This document shows, one piece after another, positions 1-6,858 of a stretch of 12,389 nt of DNA. Numbering within the stretch: position 1 is the stretch's first letter; each line of letters starts with the position of its first letter. Where the stretch lies: NCBI GenBank assembly GCA_003118195.1, contig BEXV01002523.1, positions 42,012-54,400 of the forward strand. The letters run 5' to 3'. The notes under the pieces are model-generated. The model was not told where the DNA came from. It made no database searches and was given only the letters and a program-made list of their open reading frames with translations. The position numbers were made by a program, and so were the translations under genes. The DNA comes from Hemicentrotus pulcherrimus. Its lineage: Eukaryota; Echinodermata; Echinoidea; Camarodonta; Strongylocentrotidae.

Positions 1-77
1 GCTATATTACAGACGCTCACAATGCTGAACAAACTACATTAACTTTCACATCCTACTGGAATTTCATTTTATTTCAG

Positions 78-157
78 AGAGAGGAAAACGCTGCTAAGAG
101 AGCGAAGTTGATGGAGGAGGCAGAGATGCAGAGAGCGGAAGAGAGAAGACGAAGACT
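78..157 (+). CDS. CHD1L: CHD1L exon A: charged helical linker
   Basis: Acceptor TTTCAG ends at 77 and donor GTGAGC starts at 158. The exon begins in phase 0 and ends with two bases of a Leu codon. It encodes 26 full residues rich in Arg, Glu, Lys and Ala (starting [14 protein letters not shown] and ending RRRR), predicted to be helical. It corresponds to the charged linker between the ATPase and macro domains of ALC1. Low complexity makes this exon weak on its own; the splice sites and phase match with the next exon support it. Confidence 0.82.
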
Positions 158-1288
158 GTGAGCTCCCTTTATGTTATGTCTGTTACATTGACCTCGAGTA
201 TAAAGGGAGACAAGAAAAGCAGTCTTTATCCCTTTCAGGGCAGGATTTATTTTTAGGGTGAAATTGATCACATATCGTTCTTCAAATTCGCAACATTAAT
301 TTTCAAAAAATTATTGCTGTATGGGCGATAATATTGTCGAAAAATTGAAAGATTGCAAATTTTGATTGAAAAGCAATGATTCTGAAGCACTCAACATGTT
401 GCCAATTTAAGGATTTTAAAGCTTATTTTCTTTTTTGTTACTTTCCTGGCATCAAATTCAATATAGTCTTGCAACAAAAATGAATGCGATGTGAGCAGAA
501 GGGGGGAGGGGGGGCGGGGTTTAGTCTGATGTGTTGATCTTGCTTGCTTTTTATGCATCATATTACATTATTGTAGAAACATTTCTCTGTGACTGGAAAT
601 AATTGGGATTTTGATATAAAGGTGATCCTGTTCTTTGTGGCATGTTAATTACGCTAGATTATTATTTCTATCCATCTAGGAAAGAGATGTGGGAAGCAAG
701 GGGCTATGAGTCTTCCAACATAGCCATGGAAACGGAGGAAGACGATGATGATGATGAGGCCTCGGAGGATGGGAATGTCGATCTATCGGGAGATGCTGAG
801 GATGTGGGCGTGGCCCTTAGATACGTAAGAGGCGATGTGACACACCCACTCAATACCGGAGATCAGGACGCCATTGTGGTGCATTGTGTTGGTATGTTCA
901 TCGCTGTTTTTTTTTCGTTTTAAAGCGGGACTGCATTATTTATAGCTACATGCGCCCTCTATATAGCAAACAATGCCTGTTCGGTGACCATTGATCCCCT
1001 ATGGTCCCCTTTTTCTGATTTAATGATTCGATGAAATAACCACCGGTCAGTGACCATGCAGGGAGGTCTAATCCCTCCTGGCCAAACTAGTGCAAAGGGC
1101 CTTTAAGCAATTTGAAAATAACAAAATTATCTATAACACTGTCAGAATATTTGGTCATCATAAATTCATGTTTCTCCATGATGTGTTCTTCATATACTAC
1201 TTACCCGATGTTGCACATTTAAATTTATCTCTACTGGAAAATCCTCCTCAGTGAAGGTGATAGGAAGGAAGGTCATATTTTCTTCTTA

Positions 1289-1321
<33 letters not shown>

Positions 1322-4300
1322 ATAGATGACAGTGGAAGTTGGGGTCATGGAGGTTTATTCAGTGCTCTTGCTCGTCGATCCCCACAACCGGAACGCCTTT
1401 ATGAGCTTGCTGGCAAAATGAGAGGTAAACATTTGTCTTGTAAGGTTACCACCATTACATAAATACGGATTTTATTCTTCATACCCCGGTGGCTGTGTTT
1501 GAATACTTTCCTCAACCAAAAGAATTTCTTAAATGTTTTTATACAAAAATTTTCAATGATTTCCAAAAATATAATCAGTTCTGTTTTCTAAAAGGGAAAC
1601 CTTTTCCCCTTGGTTGTGAATATTTGTATGAGAGGTAGCATGTAAAGGGCATTAACCAAGTTCATGGATGCTTGTCAGATATTCAACTTTGTGAGGCAAG
1701 TTTTTAAATCAAATTCCCCTTGTAAATCATCCATCTGATGCAAACACTATCGTGTGATATCTGCCTTCATAGTTAATGAACCCAGGGCCCTGTTTCATAA
1801 CACTTACCATCAATAACAACTTAAAATAACTGTTAAAATAACTGTTATAAGCTACTGAAATCATGGCATTTGATTGGCTAAGAGCAAATTTGTCACAGAA
1901 ATTTAGCATTTGTTGTTAATAAAAAAAATTTCTGAAACAAGGCCTAGGTTTTGTCACAAGTCATGTCTCTCTCAATAACATAATGTCAGAGAGTAATTAC
2001 CGAGTTAATGGTGTATTAACTGCGCCTTTTTGCCGCCGAAAAAATTTAGAAGTCGGGGGTGCGGTTTATACACGGTACACCCCCCCCCCCCCAAAAAAAA
2101 AGTAAGTCAAAACCAGCACGAATTTGCACATATGGGACTATGAGCGGTACAATAACTATACCACTATGGTACAGGACATTTTCACACATCTTACCGACAA
2201 TTTTATCTTGCATTGTTGACATGAAGACGAAAATAATCTTTAAAAAAAACAACATCTGCCGATAGATATTGATCTAAGTTCGTGCTGATGCATTGCAAAA
2301 GTAAAAGAAGGGCCTGTTTAACAGATTGCCGCGAAGATTTTCAATCCATTTCAATGTAAACATCACAGAAAACTGCAGGATATGTCATCGGTGCGAGATG
2401 GCCGTGCGGTCTAAGGCGCTGGTTTCGGGTCCCAATCTACATATTTCTGCAAGAGATCGAATCCCGTTTTTAAATTTTTTTTTTTTTTAAAGGTCATAAT
2501 CGGGGGTGCGGTTAATACATGAGGGCGGTTTATACAACGTTAATTACGGTATGTAATGTTTTTGATAGTTTGGTTTGATGGTTTGTTTAACCTGACTGCT
2601 AAGAAATTATGTGTATCCTTGTTTGTAAGTAAGGAACCAGGGGACCAACGGCTTTGAGTCCTCTCTTATGGACTTGGTAATGAGGATTAATGCCTTACCA
2701 AAGGTCACTAGCGCATCGACTTGGTTTTGAACCCAGGACCTCCCGGTTATGAGACCACTGCTCTACCACTGAGCCACCGCGTCTCATTATGATTACTGTT
2801 GATTACTCTTGATTACTGTTTATCTTGTAGATCTGAATCTAGGAGATACCCATTTCGTTCCCATTGATGATGTTGAAAGCAGGGAGGCTGGCAAAGACTG
2901 GGTATGTCAAAACAAATATTGTTGGATTCTGTAGGTGGATGGGATTGGAGCTTGGTGGTAAACCTGTTAAAGTTTGGTTGATAGAAGGTTTGCGTTTAGC
3001 TCTGTAATTTATGGAAAATGCTGCTTTAACTCCTTTCAGATAGTGTTAGCAATTAACCCTTTGATGAGAGGATTTATTCTAAGGGCTTAACTGATCACTT
3101 GTTCTTCAAATTGGCAACAATGATGTTTTTTTCTTTTATCTTTACATTGTTTTATTAAAATAAAAATTTAAGAATAATATCTTTATGTACAGACCAATTT
3201 TGATCGACAATAATGATTCGGGTCCTTTTAATTTGCTGCCAATCTAAGGATTTGAAGCTTGTTTTCCTCTTTGATATTCCTGGCATTGAATTAAAATCAA
3301 AATGTGGAATTGTTAACCCAAAAGGGTTAGAAATTAACTCCCTTGCCCAACAAATATACTTTTTTCTCAACTGTTTTGACTTTGTAATAATGTTCACTAG
3401 TAGTCTCTCAGATTTGATTGATAAATTATTGATAGAGAGTTAGAGACCTTGTTTTTTCATGAAATTTGGGAAATATTTATTGTGTAAGTGGCTGAAACAT
3501 TTGAAGTATGTGCAATGCTATGTAACAGCAAGGAAAAACATTATAGGAATTCATTTTGGGTTGGATTAGATTGCACATTCGCACATGATAAAAGAGGTAA
3601 AAACTTGATGTTTACAAGAAATTGATTCTTATCACCTTTGTCTTTTATCTGGCCAGGTTGCGTTGATCGTAGCACAGCACCGAGACAAAAACAGTCATCT
3701 GAGTGGCATCAAACTAACGGCGCTCGACAAAGGCTTACAGAGACTCTACACTTCAGCCAAAAAACGCAATGGTAAAACAAACACTTCTAGTCACATCAGT
3801 GGAATATTTATTAGGGGAGTGCCCGACTGGCCAATGCCTTCCTTTGTAATAAACCCAACTGGCCTACTGTTAGTACACTCACAAATGTACACACAGTTTG
3901 ATCCAAACAAAATCTATCCACATAACTAAACAACTGTAGACCAATTTTGACTTCTGCTTATGTTTGTTTACGTTAAAAGTGCTATGGTACTGTATTATAA
4001 ACGGTGTTGCAAGATGAATTTCTACTTTCATTCCTTAATCTTATCCTTAAAATTTTATCCCCGTCACAATGAAAATATGGACATGTTCTCATCAATCCCT
4101 CTCCCCCTCTCTGTGTCTTTCCATCTCTGTTCATCAGCCACCGTCCATCTGCCCAGGATCGGTCACTCTACACCAGCCTTCAACTGGTATGGCACAGAGA
4201 GACTCATACGCAAACACCTAGCTTCAAGAGGCATCCCAACTTCTATGTATCCTTGACTTAAAGCCCCACTGCACTACTTATAGCTCCTTACGCCCTCTAT

Positions 4301-6361
4301 ATACACTGCACTACTTATAGCTCCTTACGCCCTCTATATAGCAAACAATGCCTAAACGGTGACCATGGTCCCCTTTTTCTTCTGTTAATTGAGAGCTGAT
4401 TTGATGAGATAATCACCTGTAATATAAGTGACCTTGCAGGGAGATCTTATCCCTCCTGGCCAAACTAATGCAGATAGGCTTTAACACCTAACACTTTACA
4501 CTTTAAATGGCACATTACAGTGGTGATAACAAGGAACATTGGGACCATGATACTACCTTGTTTAATGTCAGGGTAAAAATCAAAAGAAATCAAAAGATTT
4601 AGGACCAGCAAATTTACAATGTTATTTCAAGAGGTCTTTCTAATGAGTTTCCTCTGTATCTTAACGAAAACATTTTCCCCTTCATTTTCTTACTTCTTTT
4701 TTCATATGCATATTGTGCAACCAATCTCAATGCTAGGAGTTACAGCTAAAATCCATTCTTAAAAAGTGGAGTATTGTCTTTCAACTTATGTAGCATGTGT
4801 ACCACTTTAATTTTCAACATTTCAATAATGATCACTAATTGGATTTTTAGGGATAGGGAATTAAGTCGCTGCTCTCTATTTGCTGACACAGATATAAAAA
4901 AAGTGGACAGAAATTTCTAAGGTATACAATTTATCTACCACCGACCCTCTTTGTGATTTGTGCACTGAATGCAATGCCTCCTGTTCATCCAAGCGTGAGC
5001 ACATACCACACAAAAATTGATACCAAACGATTTGGATATAACACTCTTTCAAAACAAGTATGATAACCTTTCGTTCATAGCTACCTTCTAGAATAAATGA
5101 CAATTTTCTGAGAGTAAACTCTTTTTGGACTCACACAGTATACCTTCCAATTACTTGTACAATAACTTTCCTTGACTAAGCACCTTTTTCCCCCTTCAAC
5201 CCATCAGCTATTATTATCCAAGAAAAGGTAGTAAGACAAGAAAACCCAGTCCACAAGACGACGATGAAGACGCCAAAGCATCCTCCTCATCGTCACATGC
5301 TAGGCGTCGTCATAGCAACCAACATGATGATGACGATGCAGCAGAACACAGACGAACCAAGCCGGAAGAGAGGACCGCCTCCTCCTCTGGAAACCAAGAG
5401 GAGGAGGCGGAGGCGGAAAAGAGGAGCGGACTCGCTGAATTTCTTTCCGGTGTATCGGCCTGCATCCACCAAGGAGTTCATGAAGAAAAGGAGAGGAAGA
5501 AACTCCGTAGATACATCATTGCATATCCTTTTTTGAACTTCAAAGAAAATCTCTGTTTCATTGTTTTGAAAATTCAAAATCAATTAATTCATTGTACTAC
5601 CCTTTGACCCCTCATAATTTAGAACAATTAGAATATATTTTAAATTATTCATAATGATCTATGACTGGATTTGTAACCACAAAGCTGCTGAGAATGGAAC
5701 ACTTACAAATGATCACTGTTCTTGCCTGCTTCATCCAAAGCCTGAAGTACATGGATCCCATTTGATATGTTCTCCTTAACTCCACCATACTCATAACGGT
5801 GATGTACATGAGGAATGCTCGGACAAGACGACCCATCTTCTCGTTCCTGAAGGCTTTCATGGGGTGAGTAATTGGTTCTTACAGTAGTCACCCGAGAAAA
5901 TTATGACAACTGATAATTATGGACAAATTATATATGGATATGAATTTTTCACAAAAATAATTTGCTGAAAATCATATAGATCTCATGGAAAGGCGTAAAA
6001 GGCTAGCTGTGTTTCGCATGTGATATCACGAATCTTGACGCTCTACGTTATTTGGTGCCTTTTTGAAGAGGCAGGATAAAAATTCATGTGAGAAAAATGA
6101 GAACTACTGATGATGTTTTTGAAAATTATCTAAGAATATCATGTTTTTATCAGAATAAATTTTTCCAGAATGTTATAAATCTTGGAATATTTAAATAGAT
6201 TCTTAGCTTTTTTTGCTTACTGTGTATTGTCTGTTTGTCCTCATCAGGATTTGAGTGATGTTGAAAAATTCCCTTCCTTGAAAGTGGTGACAGCAGATTG
6301 GCTCTGGGACAGTGTTGCTAAGCAACAAAAACAACCTGAACGTGACTATGTGATCAGCTGA
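78..6361 (+). CDS. CHD1L: CHD1L/ALC1-like chromatin remodeler, C-terminal part (linker, macro domain, BRCT), 9 exons, 5' partial
   Basis: Join of 78-157, 680-891, 1326-1424, 2831-2901, 3657-3771, 4138-4246, 5208-5522, 5791-5863 and 6248-6361, in one uninterrupted frame of 395 codons ending in TGA. Numbering from the first codon in the window: residues 1-47 are a charged helical linker; 48-70 are acidic; about 71-234 are a macro domain with GDVTH (78-82), the [10 protein letters not shown] loop (98-107), IVAQHRD (158-164) and [22 protein letters not shown] (199-220, split by GHS-TPAF); 235-303 are Ser/Asp/Glu low complexity; 304-395 are a BRCT domain. The macro segment matches human CHD1L almost block by block from memory of that protein. 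ALC1 is a nuclear SNF2 ATPase recruited to DNA damage by poly(ADP-ribose), which its macro domain binds. The ATPase and helicase-C exons are expected left of position 1. A C-terminal BRCT is absent from human CHD1L. Identity of the macro/linker part is close to certain; function in this species is inferred. Confidence 0.93.
158..679 (+). other. Intron, 522 nt
   Basis: GTGAGC...CTAG intron. It holds one diverged copy of a dispersed repeat (226-462) and a G-rich tract near 500-520. Nothing else was recognised. Confidence 0.8.
226..462 (+). repeat. Dispersed repeat, copy 1 (related to 3053-3330)
   Basis: It shares ordered blocks with 3053-3330 in the same orientation: CCCTTT, GGATTTAT, TTGATCACAT/CTGATCACTT, GTTCTTCAAATT, GCCAATTTAAGGATTT and CCTGGCAT. 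Divergence and indels are considerable, so this is an old family. The left end is less clear than in copy 2. Confidence 0.6.
680..891 (+). CDS. CHD1L: CHD1L exon B: linker end, acidic stretch, start of macro domain
   Basis: Acceptor CATCTAG ends at 679 and donor GTATGT starts at 892. The first G completes the Leu codon begun in exon A, and the last G opens an Asp codon. It encodes [12 protein letters not shown] (like the KAEWWKANNY block of human CHD1L), a run of five Asp, then the macro-domain start [12 protein letters not shown] and IVVHCV. GDVT is a typical macro-domain nucleotide-binding motif. An in-frame ATG at 642 lies in the intron and is not the start of a gene. Confidence 0.93.
920..1106. 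mobile_element. TTAA-flanked MITE, copy 1
   Basis: Element in the intron after exon B. It begins TTAAAGCGGGACTGCATTA and ends ACTAGTGCAAAGGGCCTTTAA, giving short imperfect terminal inverted repeats with TTAA at both ends, as in piggyBac-like non-autonomous elements. Internal blocks GCCCTCTATATAGCAAACAA, GGTCCCCTTTTTCT and ATCCCTCCTGGCCAAACTA recur in 4258-4484. No transposase is encoded. Confidence 0.72.
1290..1320 (+). repeat. CT microsatellite forming a polypyrimidine tract
   Basis: A nearly pure CT run interrupted by one TT lies 5 nt before the acceptor of exon C, so it serves as that intron's polypyrimidine tract. Confidence 0.85.
1326..1424 (+). CDS. CHD1L: CHD1L exon C: macro-domain ADP-ribose loop
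   Basis: Acceptor CATAG ends at 1325, immediately after a CT microsatellite, and donor GTAAAC starts at 1425. Both ends are phase 1. It encodes [15 protein letters not shown] and then YELAGKMR. The glycine-rich DDSG-WG-GGLF segment is the ligand-binding loop of ALC1-type macro domains, so skipping this exon would remove the core of the binding pocket. Confidence 0.94.
1785..1944. mobile_element. MITE with GGGCCCTGTTTCA terminal inverted repeats
   Basis: The left end GGGCCCTGTTTCATAA and the right end TTTCTGAAACAAGGCC are imperfect inverted repeats about 160 bp apart, with inverted AACAAC/GTTGTT motifs just inside. The motif is familiar from dispersed repeats in marine invertebrate genomes. 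No clear target duplication was found. Confidence 0.6.
1994..2553. repeat. Composite repeat with degenerate inverted ends and internal tRNA-like segment
   Basis: The left end TAATTACCGAGTTAATGGTG and the right end, read in reverse (ATTACATACCGTAATTAACG), are degenerate inverted repeats. A CGGGGGTGCGGTTTATACA block at 2054-2072 recurs in near-identical form at 2501-2519 in direct orientation. A C13-A9 homopolymer pair lies at 2080-2101. Boundaries are approximate. Confidence 0.45.
2391..2466 (+). repeat. tRNA-Leu-like SINE head or pseudo-tRNA
   Basis: GATGGCCGTGCGGTCTAAGG closely resembles the D-arm and box A of eukaryotic tRNA-Leu, and GATCGAATCCC (2455-2465) resembles box B, with a variable-arm-sized gap between. 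T runs just downstream could act as Pol III terminators. The acceptor stem does not pair and the anticodon arm is degraded, so this is not a functional tRNA. Confidence 0.65.
2615..2787 (-). repeat. tRNA-Met-like SINE
   Basis: Read on the minus strand the head is GCGGTGGCTCAGTGGTAGAG, then TCTCATAACC, then GGTCCTGGGTTCAAAACC. That gives box A (plus 2765-2776), a CAT anticodon position and a slightly mutated box B (plus 2723-2733). A non-tRNA body of about 100 bp follows leftward. Lack of an acceptor stem partner makes it a SINE rather than a tRNA gene. The left boundary is approximate. Confidence 0.7.
2831..2901 (+). CDS. CHD1L: CHD1L exon D: macro-domain middle
   Basis: Acceptor CTTGTAG ends at 2830 and donor GTATGT starts at 2902. 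It starts in phase 1 and ends in phase 0. It encodes [14 protein letters not shown] followed by [10 protein letters not shown], aligning with the short stretch before the conserved ALIVAQHRD strand in CHD1L. The exon is only 71 nt and too short to stand out alone; phase continuity and homology support it. Confidence 0.9.
2902..3656 (+). other. Intron, 755 nt
   Basis: GTATGT...GGCCAG intron. It contains the second copy of a dispersed repeat (3053-3330). The open frames on both strands across 3155-3443 lie in this repeat and show no protein-like features. Confidence 0.8.
3053..3330. repeat. Dispersed repeat, copy 2, with TTAACCCTTT / AAAGGGTTA ends
   Basis: It starts TTAACCCTTTGATGAG and ends AACCCAAAAGGGTTAG, short inverted ends. 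The interior aligns in order with 226-462. TTAA at the left edge suggests a TTAA-targeting MITE, but no duplicated TTAA directly abuts the right end. Confidence 0.55.
3657..3771 (+). CDS. CHD1L: CHD1L exon E: macro-domain strand and helix
   Basis: Acceptor TGGCCAG ends at 3656 and donor GTAAAA starts at 3772. It encodes [20 protein letters not shown] and then a helix ending YTSAKKRN. This is among the most conserved blocks of ALC1 (human has ALIVAQHRD followed by LSGIK). The open frame runs on past 3771 into the intron, but the donor and homology stop there. Confidence 0.95.
3772..4137 (+). other. Intron, 366 nt
   Basis: GTAAAA...TCATCAG intron with a pyrimidine-rich 3' end (4090-4137). No repeat family or other feature recognised. 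Confidence 0.85.
4138..4246 (+). CDS. CHD1L: CHD1L exon F: macro-domain C-terminal part
   Basis: Acceptor TCATCAG ends at 4137. It encodes [20 protein letters not shown] then [16 protein letters not shown], nearly the same as the human [10 protein letters not shown]...[20 protein letters not shown] block. It ends with two bases (AT) of an Ile codon before GTATCCTT, a U12-type 5' splice site, at 4247. If the intron is not removed, translation adds Met-Tyr-Pro and stops at 4254-4256. Confidence 0.96.
4247..5207 (+). other. Candidate U12-type GT-AG intron in CHD1L
   Basis: The intron opens with GTATCCTT, an exact match to the U12-class 5' splice consensus (A/GTATCCTT), and closes with CAG at 5207. 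A perfect branch-site match, TTCCTTGAC, lies at 5168-5176, but it is 31 nt from the AG, farther than usual for U12 introns. A weaker CCCTTCAAC at 5192-5200 is nearer. An in-frame AG at 5180 would insert nine residues but would break the match to human IYYFPR. A TTAA-flanked MITE sits 11 nt inside the 5' end. Confidence 0.75.
4258..4484. mobile_element. TTAA-flanked MITE, copy 2, with internal 37-bp duplication
   Basis: Second copy of the 920-1106 family, same orientation. It starts TTAAAGCCCCACTGCACTA and ends ACTAATGCAGATAGGCTTTAA, giving a cleaner inverted repeat than copy 1. A perfect 37-bp tandem duplication (4267-4303 and 4304-4340) near the left end explains its greater length. Confidence 0.78.
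5208..5522 (+). CDS. CHD1L: CHD1L exon G: end of macro domain, Ser/Asp/Glu linker, first half of BRCT
   Basis: Acceptor CCATCAG ends at 5207. The first C completes Ile, giving IYYYPRKG, which matches IYYFPRSK of human CHD1L. Next comes a polar linker (residues 237-303) with SSSSS, DDDD, and Glu/Ala and Arg-rich runs. The exon ends with the N-terminal half of a BRCT domain, [18 protein letters not shown] then KLRRYII plus GC of an Ala codon. The next intron is AT-AC, starting at 5523, so no GT donor is expected here. Confidence 0.9.
5523..5790 (+). other. U12-type AT-AC intron inside the BRCT coding region
   Basis: The first bases ATATCCTTTT match the minor-class AT-AC 5' splice consensus exactly. 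The last bases are CCATAC, with the branch motif CTCCTTAAC (8 of 9 to TTCCTTAAC) at 5772-5780 and its probable branch adenosine (5779) 11 nt before the end, a typical spacing. Removing 5523-5790 exactly restores the BRCT frame (Ala codon GC|T). No GT donor near 5522 gives a BRCT-compatible join. Confidence 0.92.
5791..5863 (+). CDS. CHD1L: CHD1L exon H: BRCT core
   Basis: The exon follows a terminal AC at 5789-5790 and ends before donor GTGAGT at 5864. Joined to GC from exon G it reads [19 protein letters not shown] then PEGFHG. This is the canonical BRCT order of a glycine turn (NGDV), an acidic helix start, and the T-T-H-hydrophobic strand. The minus-strand open frames over this exon are shadows. 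Confidence 0.9.
5864..6247 (+). other. Intron, 384 nt
   Basis: GTGAGT...TCATCAG intron, an ordinary U2-type pair splitting the BRCT domain. Nothing else recognised. Confidence 0.88.
6248..6361 (+). CDS. CHD1L: CHD1L exon I: BRCT C-terminal helix and stop
   Basis: Acceptor TCATCAG ends at 6247. In phase 0 it encodes [20 protein letters not shown] then [17 protein letters not shown] and TGA at 6359-6361. [11 protein letters not shown] holds the conserved BRCT tryptophan (residue 376) with the W-x-x-D-S pattern, and the protein ends shortly after, as BRCT domains at C-termini often do. Confidence 0.92.
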   Translation, partial: DLSDVEKFPSLKVVTADWLWDSVAKQQKQPERDYVIS

Positions 6362-6642
6362 ACATTGCAACATACTGGTATGGAAAATGGATTTATGTAG
6401 CTTGAAGTAACTTAAATGTTCCCTGAAGAAGAAAGAAGAAAAAAAAATGTTTTTATTTGTTAGAAAGTTGAACTTTTTATCTCATTTCGACATATTTACC
6501 TCCACAATTTTCAGCTACCAGTATTCACCTGCAGCCTTCGTCAACGATGTGACCTAACTTGACTTTTTTGACTTAATTGGCTATAATTTGTTGGAGACTT
6601 TCAGTTTTATTGTTTTTTAATCAAAACTTGCAAACATAGAAA

Positions 6643-6858
6643 TCACTATGAACATGACTGACAAAGAAAGCGGACAAAATATACAGTTCCTCAGGTAGAC
6701 AAAGGAACATCCTGTCACTGCTATTATGTAAACATGTGTAGAACAGGTGTCAAATGCATATTCACCTTTTTACATAATAGCAGTGAAGGGATGTTCCTTT
6801 GTCTACCAGAGGAACTGTTTATTTTGTCCGCTTTCTTTGTCCGTCATGTTCATAGTGA
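6643..6858. repeat. Long inverted repeat, 90-bp arms with 36-nt loop
   Basis: The left arm (6643-6732) and right arm (6769-6858) are reverse complements with 5 mismatches in 90 positions and no gaps. Both arms start or end at CACTATGAACATGAC and at CTATTATGTAAA. If transcribed, it would form a long, nearly perfect stem. Open frames across 6734-6935 arise only from this repeat. Confidence 0.93.

Larger units (their letters stand above)
1425..2830 (+). other. Intron, 1406 nt, repeat-rich
   Basis: GTAAAC...TTGTAG intron. It carries three repeat elements: an inverted-repeat element (1785-1944), a composite element with a tRNA-Leu-like segment (1994-2553) and a minus-strand tRNA-Met-like SINE (about 2615-2787). 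Three GATTACTGTT-type decamers at 2791-2820 precede the acceptor. No coding exon was seen in it. Confidence 0.8.

Noticed and set aside
642..923. Stand-alone small gene starting at ATG 642
   Set aside because: It is exon B plus intron read-through on both sides; splice sites and homology define 680-891.
2059..2265. Overlapping open frames on both strands near the C13 run
   Set aside because: Arise from homopolymers and a repeat element; no motif.
2391..2466. Functional tRNA-Leu gene
   Set aside because: No pairing acceptor stem and a degraded anticodon stem.
2715..2787. Functional tRNA-Met gene on the minus strand
   Set aside because: Acceptor stem does not pair and box B is mutated; a SINE body follows.
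4876..5103. Minus-strand 75-residue open frame
   Set aside because: Lies in the U12 intron, no recognisable motif, no splice or promoter support.
5181..5207. Alternative acceptor AG at 5179-5180 for exon G
   Set aside because: In frame, but it inserts [14 protein letters not shown] residues into the conserved IYYxPR end of the macro domain; the acceptor at 5207 matches homologs.
5521..5522. GC-AG donor starting at 5521 instead of AT-AC at 5523
   Set aside because: The context lacks the strong AG|GCAAGT pattern of GC donors and would not rebuild the BRCT join, whereas ATATCCTT fits U12 exactly.
5264..5536. Open frame with ATG over exon G
   Set aside because: It is in a different frame from the BRCT-encoding frame and gives only Arg/Pro low complexity; the real frame starts at the acceptor at 5208.
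5645..5891. Two minus-strand open frames
   Set aside because: They lie antisense to BRCT exon H and intron sequence, with no motif; shadows.
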